Notes under the pieces: generated by a model | What the model was told of the DNA's origin: nothing | Databases searched by the model: none | What the model saw: only the letters and a program-made list of their open reading frames with translations | Made by a program: the position numbers and the translations under genes | Source: Clostridia bacterium | GTDB taxonomy: Bacteria > Bacillota > Clostridia > Oscillospirales > CAG-272 | DNA length: 64,000 nucleotides | Assembly: GCA_017410065.1 (NCBI GenBank) | Contig: JAFQRL010000002.1 | Span: 62,001-126,000, forward strand | Reading direction: 5' to 3' | Part shown: positions 41,949 to 50,507 of the stretch, in pieces | Layout of the letters: each line of letters opens with the position of its first letter | Position numbering within the stretch: the stretch's first letter is position 1

Positions 41949-43241
41949 TCAATATACGAAATCGAATTCGAAATCGTATATACTGACAGTATCCCCCTCC
42001 TCAATGCCAGCCTCGCGAAGCTTATCGATAACTCCGTTTTTTGAAAGCACGCGCTGGAAGAAATTGAGCGATTCGTAATCGTCGAAGTTGATCTGCCCCA
42101 TAAAGTTATAGAGCCACTCACCCTCAACGATGTATTTATCGTTTTCGCGTCTCACGATAGTCTCGCGAACGCCGACAGTATTGGCAACAGCCTCGTCCTC
42201 GGGCGAGTATTCCGCATCGTAAACGGTGATCGGAGGAAGGGTCTCAAGAGTATCCGAGGTCAGTCTGACGAGCTTATCAAGTCCCTCGCCTGTAACGGCA
42301 GATACGTATATCACAGGATAGCCAAGCTCATTGCATCTTTGCTTGAAGGCAAGCACCTGCTCTCCGTCCATATCGGCACTGTCGACCTTATTCGCGACTA
42401 TTATCTGAGGACGGGATGAAAGATTTTCGGAATACCTTTCAAGCTCCTTATTGATCATATCAATGTCCTCTGCAGGCTCTCTGCCGTCCGTGCCCGCAAT
42501 ATCAACAACGTGAAGAAGAAGGCGGCATCTGTCAACGTGGCGAAGAAATGCGTGACCAAGTCCAAGCCCCTCAGATGCACCCTCGATGAGACCGGGGATG
42601 TCTGCCGCAAGGAATCCGCGCCCCTCACCCTGAGACACTACTCCGAGATTCGGAGAAAGCGTTGTGAAATGGTAATTTGCGATCTTGGGCTTTGCCGATG
42701 AGATTCGGGAAAGAATAGATGATTTACCAACGTTCGGGAAGCCGATAAGACCGACCTCGGCAAGCATTTTAAGCTCAAGCACGACCTCGCGCTCCTCGCC
42801 CTTGGTGCCGCTTTTAGCAAATCTGGGTATCTGCCTTGTGGGGGTTGCAAAATGACGGTTTCCCCAACCGCCTCTGCCGCCCTTACAGAGAACATATTCA
42901 TCTGCAGATGCCATATCAAAAATGATCTTATCTGTCTCGGGGTCTTTTATAAGTGTTCCCTTTGGAACGCGAACGATGACGTCTGCTCCGTTTTTTCCGT
43001 GCATTTTTCCGCTTTTTCCGTTTTCGCCGCGTTCTGCAATAAACTTGCGCTTATAGCGGAACGAAAGAAGCGTGTTTGCTCCGTCGTCGATCTTGAATAC
43101 TATGCTTCCGCCCCTGCCGCCGTCGCCGCCGTCGGGTCCGCCTGCCGAAACATACTTTTCTCTATGGAAGGATATTGCACCGTCTCCGCCGTCTCCCGCC
43201 TTGACGTATATCCTTATTTTATCAATAAATGCGTTATCCAT
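41949..43241 (-). CDS. obgE: GTPase ObgE (CgtA)
   Basis: The 430-residue protein is a ribosome-associated GTPase for 50S assembly and stress control. The glycine-rich Obg fold is at the start (DKIRIYVKAGDGGDGAISF, GGPDGGDGGRGGSI), the G domain at about 160-330 (GFPNVGKSS, DIPGLIEGA, NKVD), and a C-terminal OCT domain of about 75 residues follows, as in many Firmicutes. It lies 14 bases after der in a DUF512-der-obgE run. Confidence 0.97.
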   Translation of the reverse strand: MDNAFIDKIRIYVKAGDGGDGAISFHREKYVSAGGPDGGDGGRGGSIVFKIDDGANTLLSFRYKRKFIAERGENGKSGKMHGKNGADVIVRVPKGTLIKDPETDKIIFDMASADEYVLCKGGRGGWGNRHFATPTRQIPRFAKSGTKGEEREVVLELKMLAEVGLIGFPNVGKSSILSRISSAKPKIANYHFTTLSPNLGVVSQGEGRGFLAADIPGLIEGASEGLGLGHAFLRHVDRCRLLLHVVDIAGTDGREPAEDIDMINKELERYSENLSSRPQIIVANKVDSADMDGEQVLAFKQRCNELGYPVIYVSAVTGEGLDKLVRLTSDTLETLPPITVYDAEYSPEDEAVANTVGVRETIVRRENDKYIVEGEWLYNFMGQINFDDYESLNFFQRVLSKNGVIDKLREAGIEEGDTVSIYDFEFDFVY

Positions 43242-43255
43242 TTTAACCTCCCTTA

Positions 43256-44590
43256 TTATTTCGTGGAGTCGTCGCCCTTCTGCCTTATAACCAGCTTAAT
43301 AGGTGTTCCCTCAAAGCCGAACGTATCTCGCAGACAGTTTTCAAGATACCTTCTGTATGAGAAGTGGAAAAGCTCCTCGGAATTGCAGAAGATAACAAAG
43401 GTGGGAGGGGCGATCTGCGTTTGTGTCATATAATATATCTTCAATCTCTTTCCTTTGTCCGAGGGAGGCTGAACTCTTGTCATAGCGTCGTTGAGAAGGT
43501 CGTTCAGCATACCTGTGGATATGCGGCGATGCGCCTCCTCGTACACCTTATTGATCAGCTCGTAGATATGAGCGCACCGCTGACCTGTGAGTGCTGATAC
43601 GTAAATGATGGGCGCATAAGGCATATAAGCAAGTGCTGTGCGTATTTTTTTATTATATTCGTTAACTGTACTGTTTTCCTTTTCAACGGCATCCCACTTG
43701 TTGATAACGATAATACAAGCCTTACCTGCCTCGTGAGCAATTCCCGCGATCTTCTCGTCCTGCTCTGTGATACCGTCCTGCGCATCGATCATAAGAAGGC
43801 AAACATCCGCCCTCTCAACCGCCATATTCGCTCTGATGACACTGAATTTCTCAATTCTGTCCTCCACCTTTGAGTGGCGGCGAATACCTGCCGTATCAAT
43901 AAAATTATATATGCCGTGTGAGTTTTCCACACGGGTGTCGACTGCGTCTCTCGTTGTACCCGCGATATCGGAAACGATCACGCGCTCCTCGCCGCACATA
44001 CGGTTGATAATAGAGGATTTGCCTGCATTGGGCTTGCCGATGACCGCAACGTTGATAACACCCTCGTCATCACCCTCGGCAGAATCAAAATTACATTCCT
44101 CAATAACCGCGTCAAGAAGGTCGCCCGAGCCCGTTCCGTGGAGCGACGAAAGCGCGATAGGCTCTCTGTCAAATCCAAGCTCGTAAAACTCATAAAATTC
44201 ATAAGGAAGCGCGCCGACCTTATCTGCCTTGTTGACCGCAACGACTATGGGCTTGCCCGATTTTTTCAGCATAATCGCGATATCCCTGTCATCGGCAAGA
44301 AGACCTGCACGTATATCGCACATAAAGATGATAACGTCAGCCGTTGCAACCGCGATCTCCGCCTGGCGGCGCATCTGCTTCGGGATCGTGTCATCACTTT
44401 TCGGCTCTATACCGCCTGTATCAACGAGTATGAATTTATGGCTGTTCCATTCAGCCTCGGCATAAATTCTGTCTCGGGTAACTCCGGGTGTATCCTCAAC
44501 TATCGAGCGCCTCTCTCCTATAAGCTTATTGAAAAGAGTGCTCTTTCCAACGTTTGGTCTTCCAACTATTGCTACTATCGGTTTTGACAT
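43256..44590 (-). CDS. der: Ribosome biogenesis GTPase Der (EngA)
   Basis: The 444-residue protein has the two tandem G domains unique to Der: GRPNVGKST near 10 with DTPGVTRD, and GKPNAGKSS near 184 with DIAGTTRDAVD, plus NKAD and NKWD specificity motifs, then a KH-like C-terminal domain (about 350-440). It is an essential factor for 50S maturation. The gene lies 22 bases after the DUF512 gene and 14 bases before obgE. Confidence 0.97.
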   Translation of the reverse strand: MSKPIVAIVGRPNVGKSTLFNKLIGERRSIVEDTPGVTRDRIYAEAEWNSHKFILVDTGGIEPKSDDTIPKQMRRQAEIAVATADVIIFMCDIRAGLLADDRDIAIMLKKSGKPIVVAVNKADKVGALPYEFYEFYELGFDREPIALSSLHGTGSGDLLDAVIEECNFDSAEGDDEGVINVAVIGKPNAGKSSIINRMCGEERVIVSDIAGTTRDAVDTRVENSHGIYNFIDTAGIRRHSKVEDRIEKFSVIRANMAVERADVCLLMIDAQDGITEQDEKIAGIAHEAGKACIIVINKWDAVEKENSTVNEYNKKIRTALAYMPYAPIIYVSALTGQRCAHIYELINKVYEEAHRRISTGMLNDLLNDAMTRVQPPSDKGKRLKIYYMTQTQIAPPTFVIFCNSEELFHFSYRRYLENCLRDTFGFEGTPIKLVIRQKGDDSTK

Positions 44591-44612
44591 TTTTTACCTA
44601 CCTTTCCAAGCT

Positions 44613-45929
44613 TCACACGTCGCCCTTGCCGAGTATCTTCAAGCAAAGCTCGTAGCCGTCGTCTCCCGAGGGAGTAACGGGCACGCCAAGCTTTTCCGAA
44701 AGCTCGCTGACTGTCATATCGCAAAGGAAGGTCTCCTCCCCTTGACGAAGGGCGTTTTTAGGGATCAGAAGCTCGTCAAAAAGCTCCTTGTCCTTAAGCT
44801 GCTCATATATATCTTTTCCCGTGAGAAGGCCTGTGACGGTTATGCTTTCTCCATAGAAATTATTAACTATCTTATAAATTTTGACATTTAAATTCGGGCA
44901 GAAAGTCTTAAGTCCCTCAACAAGTCGTACCACCGTTGGATATGCAGCAACGCCTGTTGCCAGAGATACCGACCTTGCCCTTGAGTTTACACCATCTGCT
45001 CTTTCGTCGTCTGCGCACATATTGAATTCATCTGCAAGCGAGCGAAGCATACCCACGCCGTTTTCAAGCTGAGGATAATCCTCGTAATAGTCGGCATCCG
45101 GGATCTCCCGCCCCGCCTTAAGATAAAACTCATCTGCCGCAAAAACAAATCTTTCGCCCTTTTCTCTCTTGAACTTATCTCCAAAGGAATTGATAAGATC
45201 TATGACCTCTCCTGCCTCCTCGGGGGTAAAATCCGATAGCGGATAGAGCTTGTCTCTGTATTTTGTAAGGCCCGCAGGTACTACCGCAAGGCTTGTCATT
45301 TCGGGGTAATATTCGTAAAGATCGCTTATCGATCTCCGAAGCTCCTCGCCGTCGTTGATGCCTCGGCAAAGAACGATCTGACCGCACATAGAAATGCCCG
45401 CGTCCTTAAGAGTCTTAAGATATGAGAGGACCTCGCCTGCGCGCTTGTTTTTCATCATTTTAACGCGAAGTGAGGGATTGGTCGTATGCACGGAAATATT
45501 GATCGGAGAAAAACGCATCTTCACTATTCTCGCAATATCCTTGTCCGTCATATTGGTGAGCGTGATATAATTTCCGTGAATAAAGGAAAGGCGCGAATCG
45601 TCATCCTTGAAGTACAGAGACTCTCTTAGCCCCTCGGGATTCTGATCTATAAAGCAGAAGATACAGCCGTTGCGGCAGGTGTGCTTTTTATCCATCAGGG
45701 GAGTTTCAAATTCAAGCCCGATATCGTCGTATTCGCCTTTTTTTATATCAACGGTGTATTCACCCTCCGCCCCGGCAAGCAAAAGCGATATCTGCCTCTC
45801 CGTAAGGTAGAAGCGATAATCGAGCACGTCGTTTATTTCGTTACCGTTTATTGAAATCAGAGTGTCTCCCTTGCGAATCCCCCGCTTTTCCGCAGAGGAA
45901 CGGGGCTCAACTCCCACGATCTTAACCAT
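44613..45929 (-). CDS. DUF512 family PDZ/radical SAM-like protein
   Basis: The 438-residue protein has an N-terminal PDZ-like domain (about 1-60: VEPRSSAEKRGIRKGDTLISINGNEI), then a CRNGCIFCFID motif near 85 that gives a three-cysteine radical SAM-type cluster (CxxxCxxC), and the C-terminal DUF512 domain. It is widespread in Clostridia next to der, and the reaction is unknown. Position before two ribosome assembly GTPases suggests a link to ribosome or tRNA maturation, which is inference. A strong palindromic leader (hairpin near 45957-45984) lies upstream. Confidence 0.85.
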   Translation of the reverse strand: MVKIVGVEPRSSAEKRGIRKGDTLISINGNEINDVLDYRFYLTERQISLLLAGAEGEYTVDIKKGEYDDIGLEFETPLMDKKHTCRNGCIFCFIDQNPEGLRESLYFKDDDSRLSFIHGNYITLTNMTDKDIARIVKMRFSPINISVHTTNPSLRVKMMKNKRAGEVLSYLKTLKDAGISMCGQIVLCRGINDGEELRRSISDLYEYYPEMTSLAVVPAGLTKYRDKLYPLSDFTPEEAGEVIDLINSFGDKFKREKGERFVFAADEFYLKAGREIPDADYYEDYPQLENGVGMLRSLADEFNMCADDERADGVNSRARSVSLATGVAAYPTVVRLVEGLKTFCPNLNVKIYKIVNNFYGESITVTGLLTGKDIYEQLKDKELFDELLIPKNALRQGEETFLCDMTVSELSEKLGVPVTPSGDDGYELCLKILGKGDV

Positions 45930-45956
45930 TGTTTCATCCTTTATAGTTTAATGCTG

Positions 45957-45984
45957 CATCCGATCATCCCTTTGGGGCAGATCG
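45957..45984 (-). other. Structured leader hairpin upstream of the DUF512 gene
   Basis: On the minus strand a perfect seven-base stem TCCGATC/GATCGGA encloses an inner CCC/GGG pairing. A second hairpin GGTTGG/CCAACC lies further upstream (about 46003-46023). Neither has a T tail, so they look like leader structures rather than terminators. Confidence 0.4.
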
Positions 45985-46041
45985 GACGTGTTATTTTTTA
46001 CGGTTGGACAACACCGCCAACCCTTCTTTTTTTGTAAAAAA

Positions 46042-46821
46042 TCAGTAGCCCCTTCTACGCCCTGCGCCGAGTCTCCTTGATCTGGGAGCAGATTCCTCAA
46101 GCATCTCGGGTACCAAGCCGTTTTCCGCTATGTATGCCGCCGCCTCAGGAGAGCCGTGCTTTTGCGCCGCAAACATAAGTCTCACCGACTTTGCTCGGTC
46201 GAAATCGGTTCCGAGTCCGTCAACGTAGCATCTTGCATAAAGAAATTTTCCCTTCGCAATAAGCTCGTCCACGTCGGAGGTGGTATTTCTCGCCGCCGCC
46301 TTAAACATTTCAAACGCCCGAACTCCGTCCTGCTTGACAGCCGAATATCTCAGCTCCTCGTCAAGCTCAAAATCGGGCACGTCGCCGTCCAGCATAAGAA
46401 TATTGTCGCGGTACTCGGGCGTGTGTGAGGGGATCATAGAAATACCCACTATGTCGGGCTCAAAAATGCAACCCGAAGTATAAGCCATACCTAGATAAAG
46501 TTGCGCTTCGATGCATCCTTGTGATGCGGATATCCTAAGATATTCGGCGGCTTTTTTATAATCTCTCGCGACGCCCTCGCCGTGCATATATAGCATTGCT
46601 ATGTTATAGCAAGCCTCGCCGCCCTCAATATCTCTTGCAAATGCAAAAAAGCTTTTCGCCTCCTTTGGGTCGTATGGAACGCCGAGACCGCGCCAAAGCA
46701 GATAGCCGTAGTTGAATGCGGCAATATGTACGCCCTCTCTTGCGCCGTCAAGATACATTTTTGCGGCACCTTCATAGTCGCCCTCTAAAAATTTGACGTC
46801 TGCAACAGACTTTTCAAACAC
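46042..46821 (-). CDS. Sel1-like repeat protein
   Basis: The 259-residue protein contains several Sel1 (TPR-like) repeats with the typical Gly/Ala pattern: AAFNYGYLLWRGLGVPYDPKEAKSFF (about 34-60), ACYNIAMLYMHGEGVARDYKKAAEYL (about 73-98), AQLYLGMAYTSG near 107, and a further one around 190-235 (GKFLYARCYVDGLGTDFDRAKSV). Sel1 proteins are adaptors; the partner is unknown. Start is a GTG at 46821 behind AGGAGGAG. No signal peptide. It follows the glycerate kinase gene by 89 bases. Confidence 0.82.
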   Translation of the reverse strand: MFEKSVADVKFLEGDYEGAAKMYLDGAREGVHIAAFNYGYLLWRGLGVPYDPKEAKSFFAFARDIEGGEACYNIAMLYMHGEGVARDYKKAAEYLRISASQGCIEAQLYLGMAYTSGCIFEPDIVGISMIPSHTPEYRDNILMLDGDVPDFELDEELRYSAVKQDGVRAFEMFKAAARNTTSDVDELIAKGKFLYARCYVDGLGTDFDRAKSVRLMFAAQKHGSPEAAAYIAENGLVPEMLEESAPRSRRLGAGRRRGY

Positions 46822-46910
46822 GTCTATCTCCTCCTAATATATTCTTTTATAATTATGGCTGAAGCCGATGTCGTTTATCAAATCAGATGGCAAGCCGTAA
46901 AACCGAAAAA

Positions 46911-48059
46911 TTACTTCCCTGCGGCTCTCCAAAGGCGGAGCACCTGCTCTGCGGTCCTTTTGAGATTTCTGAAGGCGGTCGGCTTGTCCATCGCCTCTGC
47001 GAGAGAGCACGCGCCGTGAGCTATGGGAAAATACGCATCAACTCCCTGCGTGTGCAGACCTTCCGCGCCTTCCGCCACAGCGCCCGAAAGTGCGATCACG
47101 GGCTTTCCGTGCTTTCTTGCAAGTTTTGCAACTCCCGCGGGAGCCTTGCCCATTGCAGACTGCCTATCAAGCCTTCCCTCTCCCGTGAAAACTATATCGG
47201 AATCAATGATATGCTTCTCAAGTCCCGATTCTCTCATCACGAGCTCAATGCCCGAGGTCAGCCTTGCGCCAAGATAGGCGATAAGAGCAAACCCAAGTCC
47301 GCCTGCCGCTCCCGCGCCTTTATCAGCCGAATGGTCAACTCCGAGAGTCTCCTTCGTAATACTTGCAAATTTTGATAGCCAGCCGTCAAGAAGCTTCACG
47401 TCCTCCGTGCTCGCTCCCTTCTGCGGACCGAACACCGCGCTTGCGCCCAAGGGTCCTACCAAAGGATTTTCAACGTCGCAAGCAACCAGTATATCACATT
47501 CCTTTATTCTTTGATCTGCCTGTGACAGATCGATTCCCTCAAGCACGGATAATCCCGATGCTCCGATAGGGATAGGATTTTCTTCCTTATCAAGGAGCTT
47601 ATAGCCCAAAGCCGCGAGCATACCTGCTCCGCCGTCGTTGGTTGCACTTCCCCCAATACCAATAATCAGCTTGCGACATCCCTCTCCGATGGCATCGGAG
47701 AGTAGCTCACCCACTCCAAAAGTAGTTGCCCTCATAGGATCGCGCTCCTTATCGGAAATCAGCGTGATACCCGCCGCAGCCGACATTTCTATCACCGCAG
47801 TATTATCGGGAAGAATAGAATAGCTTGCATCAACCTTTTTCCCAAGCGGTCCGCTGACGGTAACGGTACGCACTCTGCCGCCTCTTGCCGCTAAAAGTGC
47901 TTCAGCGGTTCCCTCTCCTCCGTCTGCCAGAGGTATGACAGAAACATCCGCATCGGGATAGACCGCCCATGCCGCCTCCCTTACCGCTTCGCCTGCCTCT
48001 TGTGATGAAAGACTGCCCTTGAAGGAATCTATCGCAACAGTTATCTTCACGTCACTCAT
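46911..48059 (-). CDS. Glycerate 2-kinase (type I)
   Basis: The 382-residue protein matches the GarK/GlxK family: VAIDSFKGSLSSQEAGEAV at the start, LADGGEGTAEALLAARGG near 50, IGIGGSATNDGGAGMLAALGY near 120, ACDVENPLVGPLGASAVFGPQKGA near 185 and FTGEGRLDRQSAMGKAPAGVA near 285. It phosphorylates glycerate to 2-phosphoglycerate. The start is uncertain: ATG 48059 has GGAGG almost touching it, and in-frame ATG 48068 and GTG 48071 lack a site; all overlap the end of the preceding gene, so coupling is likely. No glyoxylate or galactarate genes are nearby. Confidence 0.9.
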   Translation of the reverse strand: MSDVKITVAIDSFKGSLSSQEAGEAVREAAWAVYPDADVSVIPLADGGEGTAEALLAARGGRVRTVTVSGPLGKKVDASYSILPDNTAVIEMSAAAGITLISDKERDPMRATTFGVGELLSDAIGEGCRKLIIGIGGSATNDGGAGMLAALGYKLLDKEENPIPIGASGLSVLEGIDLSQADQRIKECDILVACDVENPLVGPLGASAVFGPQKGASTEDVKLLDGWLSKFASITKETLGVDHSADKGAGAAGGLGFALIAYLGARLTSGIELVMRESGLEKHIIDSDIVFTGEGRLDRQSAMGKAPAGVAKLARKHGKPVIALSGAVAEGAEGLHTQGVDAYFPIAHGACSLAEAMDKPTAFRNLKRTAEQVLRLWRAAGK

Positions 48060-48771
48060 TCCTCCCATCACGGCACGCCGCTATAAAGTCGTCGAATATT
48101 TTTTTATTATAATCGTCCTTATCATAAAGTCTTTCGGGGCGCCATTGATACGCCCTGAGATATGACTTACCAATAAGATAAAACGCTTCTATCAATCCAT
48201 CGTCTGCCAAAGCCATAGCACAAAGCCCCGCGCCCAAGGTCTTTACAGCCTGATGATGAAAGCTGTTAACGCGAGCTCTGTTTTCGCCGAAGAGCTCTTT
48301 GAGAGGCGTGCCCTCCGAAATTTCGACCTCGTGAGAATGAGAAAGGAGAGGCTCCGCCTGTCTATGGGAAATATCGGTTTTGTATTCGTTGTGAATATCC
48401 TGATAAAGCGTGCCGCCAAACGCAACGTTCACGAGCTGCGCACCGCGACAAACGGCTAAAATCGGCTTTTTCGCGCGAAGCACCTCGTCCAGCATAGAAA
48501 ATTCAAGCGAATCTCTATACGGCTGGATCTCTCCGCAATCGGCTGACGCCTCCTCGCCGTAGTAGAGTGGGTCGATATCCGCTCCGCCCGTGAAGAAGAA
48601 GCCGTCGCAAACCTCGGTGTATGCCCTATGCTGTTCTCCGTTTAAAGTAAACGGTATCAGTATTGGCAAGCCTCCCGACCTTTCGATAACCGAAGTATAA
48701 CGCGCCATAACGGATGTGCTTTGCTCGTTATCAACGCTTGAAAGTATTCCAATCAGCGGCTTCATATCCAC
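48052..48771 (-). CDS. Peptidase C26 / gamma-glutamyl-GABA hydrolase-like protein with altered catalytic His
   Basis: The 239-residue class I glutamine-amidotransferase-fold protein resembles PuuD. The nucleophile motif is AVCRGAQLVNVAFGG near 108 and DGFFFTGGADIDPLYYG lies near 56. The C-terminal motif, normally QWHPE with catalytic His and Glu, reads QWRPE (codon CGC for Arg). The adjacent FHHQAV motif is intact. It could be inactive, or use another residue; the family is otherwise intact in length. It lies between cysS and glycerate kinase, overlapping the latter by 8 bases. Confidence 0.82.
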   Translation of the reverse strand: MDMKPLIGILSSVDNEQSTSVMARYTSVIERSGGLPILIPFTLNGEQHRAYTEVCDGFFFTGGADIDPLYYGEEASADCGEIQPYRDSLEFSMLDEVLRAKKPILAVCRGAQLVNVAFGGTLYQDIHNEYKTDISHRQAEPLLSHSHEVEISEGTPLKELFGENRARVNSFHHQAVKTLGAGLCAMALADDGLIEAFYLIGKSYLRAYQWRPERLYDKDDYNKKIFDDFIAACRDGRNE

Positions 48772-48836
48772 ACCTCCCGTTTTTAATGCTTGAATTGGTC
48801 AAATTTAAAAGCTGCTTATTCAATGTGATATTAAGA

Positions 48837-50282
48837 TCAGCTGCCGATAGTAAACTTTGTTCCCTCTCTTGTATCAAGAAGAGTGATGCCCTTTGCAAGA
48901 AGCTCATCTCGGATAGCATCCGCCTCCGCAAAATTCTTTGCCTTCTTTGCGGCGCGGCGAGCCTCTATCTTCTCGTTGATGTATGCGAGAAGCTCGGGAT
49001 CGATATCCGCGTTTTCAGCCTCTGCTTCCTTTTTCTTTTCAGCATTAACGCGATCTGCGGCCGCAACAAGACCGAGATCAAGCACGGTCTCAAAATCACG
49101 AATGAGAGCAAGCTTTGTCGTATCGTTAGCGGAAAGCTTGAATACATCGTAGAGAGCGGTTACGGCAAGAGAGGTGTTAAGATCGTTATCGAGAGCATCT
49201 GTAAATCTCTTTTTCCCCTCCGCAAATGCCTGCGCATCGACGTCCTCGCCCGCCTTGGGAGCAAGAGCCGCGATCCTTGCAACAAGCTTTGTGTAAGCCG
49301 TTTTTGCATTCTCAAGATTATCCCAGGAGAATACAAGGTTACGTCTGTAATGAGACTGAAGGCAGAAGAAGCGGTAGACAAGCGGATCAAATCCGCGCTC
49401 CTCAAGAAGCGAGACCGTGAGGAATTCGCCCTTGGACTTCGACATCTTACCCGAACTGGTGTTAAGATGATGAACGTGGAGCCAATGCTTGCACCATTCG
49501 TGGCCGTAGGTCGCCTCGCTCTGCGCTATTTCATTCGTGTGATGAGGGAATGCGTTGTCTATTCCGCCGCAATGGATATCAACGTATTCGCCGAGGTGCT
49601 TGCTTGCGATGCAGGAGCACTCAATATGCCAGCCCGGATAGCCGATGCCCCAGGGAGAATCCCACTTGAGCTCCTGATCCTCAAACTTGGATTTTGTGAA
49701 CCAAAGAACGAAGTCTGCTTTATTGCGCTTATTGGAATCCTCCTCGACGCTCTCACGAACGCCGACCTCAAGATCCTCCTCCTTGAAATCGTTGAAAACA
49801 TAATATTTTTCAAGCTTCGAGGTATCAAAATAAATATTTCCGCCTGCCTCGTAGGCATAGCCCTTTGAAAGAAGTGTTTCTATCATAGCGATAAACTCGG
49901 GTATGCAGTTGGTTGCGGGCTCTATAACGTCGGGGCGCTTGATATGGAGCTTATCGCAGTCTGCAAAGAAGGCGTCGGTGTAATACTTTGCTATCTCAAG
50001 CACCGTCTTTTTTTCTCTCTTTGCTCCCTTGAGCATTTTGTCCTCACCTGTGTCTCCGTCGCTTGAAAGATGGCCGACGTCGGTGATATTCATAACGCGC
50101 TTAACGTCATTTCCCGAATAGCGAAGATATTTTTCAAGCACGTCCTCCATCGTGTAGGTGCGGAGATTGCCGATATGTGCAAAATGATAAACGGTAGGAC
50201 CGCAGGTATACATAGTTACCTTGCCTGCCTCTCTCGGCTTGAATTCATCCTTTGATCTTGTGAGCGAATTGTATAAAAGCAT
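48837..50282 (-). CDS. cysS: Cysteinyl-tRNA synthetase
   Basis: The 481-residue class I synthetase charges tRNA-Cys. Motifs: YTCGPTVYHFAHIGNLRTY near 25 (first zinc-ligand Cys and the HIGH-type motif), SCIASKHLGEYVDIHCGG near 210 and HHTNEIAQSE near 233 (further zinc ligands), and KMSKSKG near 268. ATG 50282 follows GGAAGGAGA; an upstream in-frame start adds a cysteine-rich, non-homologous stretch that comes from hairpins in the leader. It has a strong promoter and no T-box is seen. Confidence 0.96.
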   Translation of the reverse strand: MLLYNSLTRSKDEFKPREAGKVTMYTCGPTVYHFAHIGNLRTYTMEDVLEKYLRYSGNDVKRVMNITDVGHLSSDGDTGEDKMLKGAKREKKTVLEIAKYYTDAFFADCDKLHIKRPDVIEPATNCIPEFIAMIETLLSKGYAYEAGGNIYFDTSKLEKYYVFNDFKEEDLEVGVRESVEEDSNKRNKADFVLWFTKSKFEDQELKWDSPWGIGYPGWHIECSCIASKHLGEYVDIHCGGIDNAFPHHTNEIAQSEATYGHEWCKHWLHVHHLNTSSGKMSKSKGEFLTVSLLEERGFDPLVYRFFCLQSHYRRNLVFSWDNLENAKTAYTKLVARIAALAPKAGEDVDAQAFAEGKKRFTDALDNDLNTSLAVTALYDVFKLSANDTTKLALIRDFETVLDLGLVAAADRVNAEKKKEAEAENADIDPELLAYINEKIEARRAAKKAKNFAEADAIRDELLAKGITLLDTREGTKFTIGS

Positions 50283-50295
50283 TTTATCTCCTTCC

Positions 50296-50328
50296 GATGC
50301 CTCAAGGCATCTATTGCCGCAATGGCAA
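50296..50328 (-). other. Tandem hairpins in the cysS leader
   Basis: Two perfect short hairpins precede the ribosome binding site: GATGCC/GGCATC (50296-50301 with 50306-50311) and TTGCC/GGCAA (50314-50318 with 50324-50328). Neither resembles a T-box specifier domain. Confidence 0.4.
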
Positions 50329-50351
50329 ACTTGCATAGTTATTCAGATAAC

Positions 50352-50380
50352 ATTTTAGCAGAAAAGCTCGGGTTTGTCAA
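50352..50380 (-). promoter_or_regulatory. SigA-type promoter of cysS
   Basis: On the minus strand: TTGACA (50375-50380), 17-base spacer, TAAAAT (50352-50357) with extended TGC. Confidence 0.7.
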
Positions 50381-50439
50381 GTATTACGAGCGCATTATAT
50401 ATAAAATTTAAAATAAATTATATTTTTTGCGTTTTGCTC

Positions 50440-50468
50440 TTGTTTTTTTTGTTTAAATTTGATAGAAT
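50440..50468 (+). promoter_or_regulatory. SigA-type promoter of ftsK
   Basis: TTGTTT (50440-50445), 17-base spacer, TAGAAT (50463-50468), 40 bases upstream of the ATG. Confidence 0.55.
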
Positions 50469-50507
50469 ATATGTTGAGAAATTGTACCACGCGGAGGTTT
50501 GACATAT

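Noticed and set aside
48714-49868. 384-codon open frame on the plus strand opposite cysS
   Set aside because: The minus-strand CysS has full synthetase motifs; the plus-strand frame is a shadow with no ribosome site.
50296-50342. T-box riboswitch before cysS
   Set aside because: The leader is short, with two simple hairpins, no T-box sequence and no terminator.
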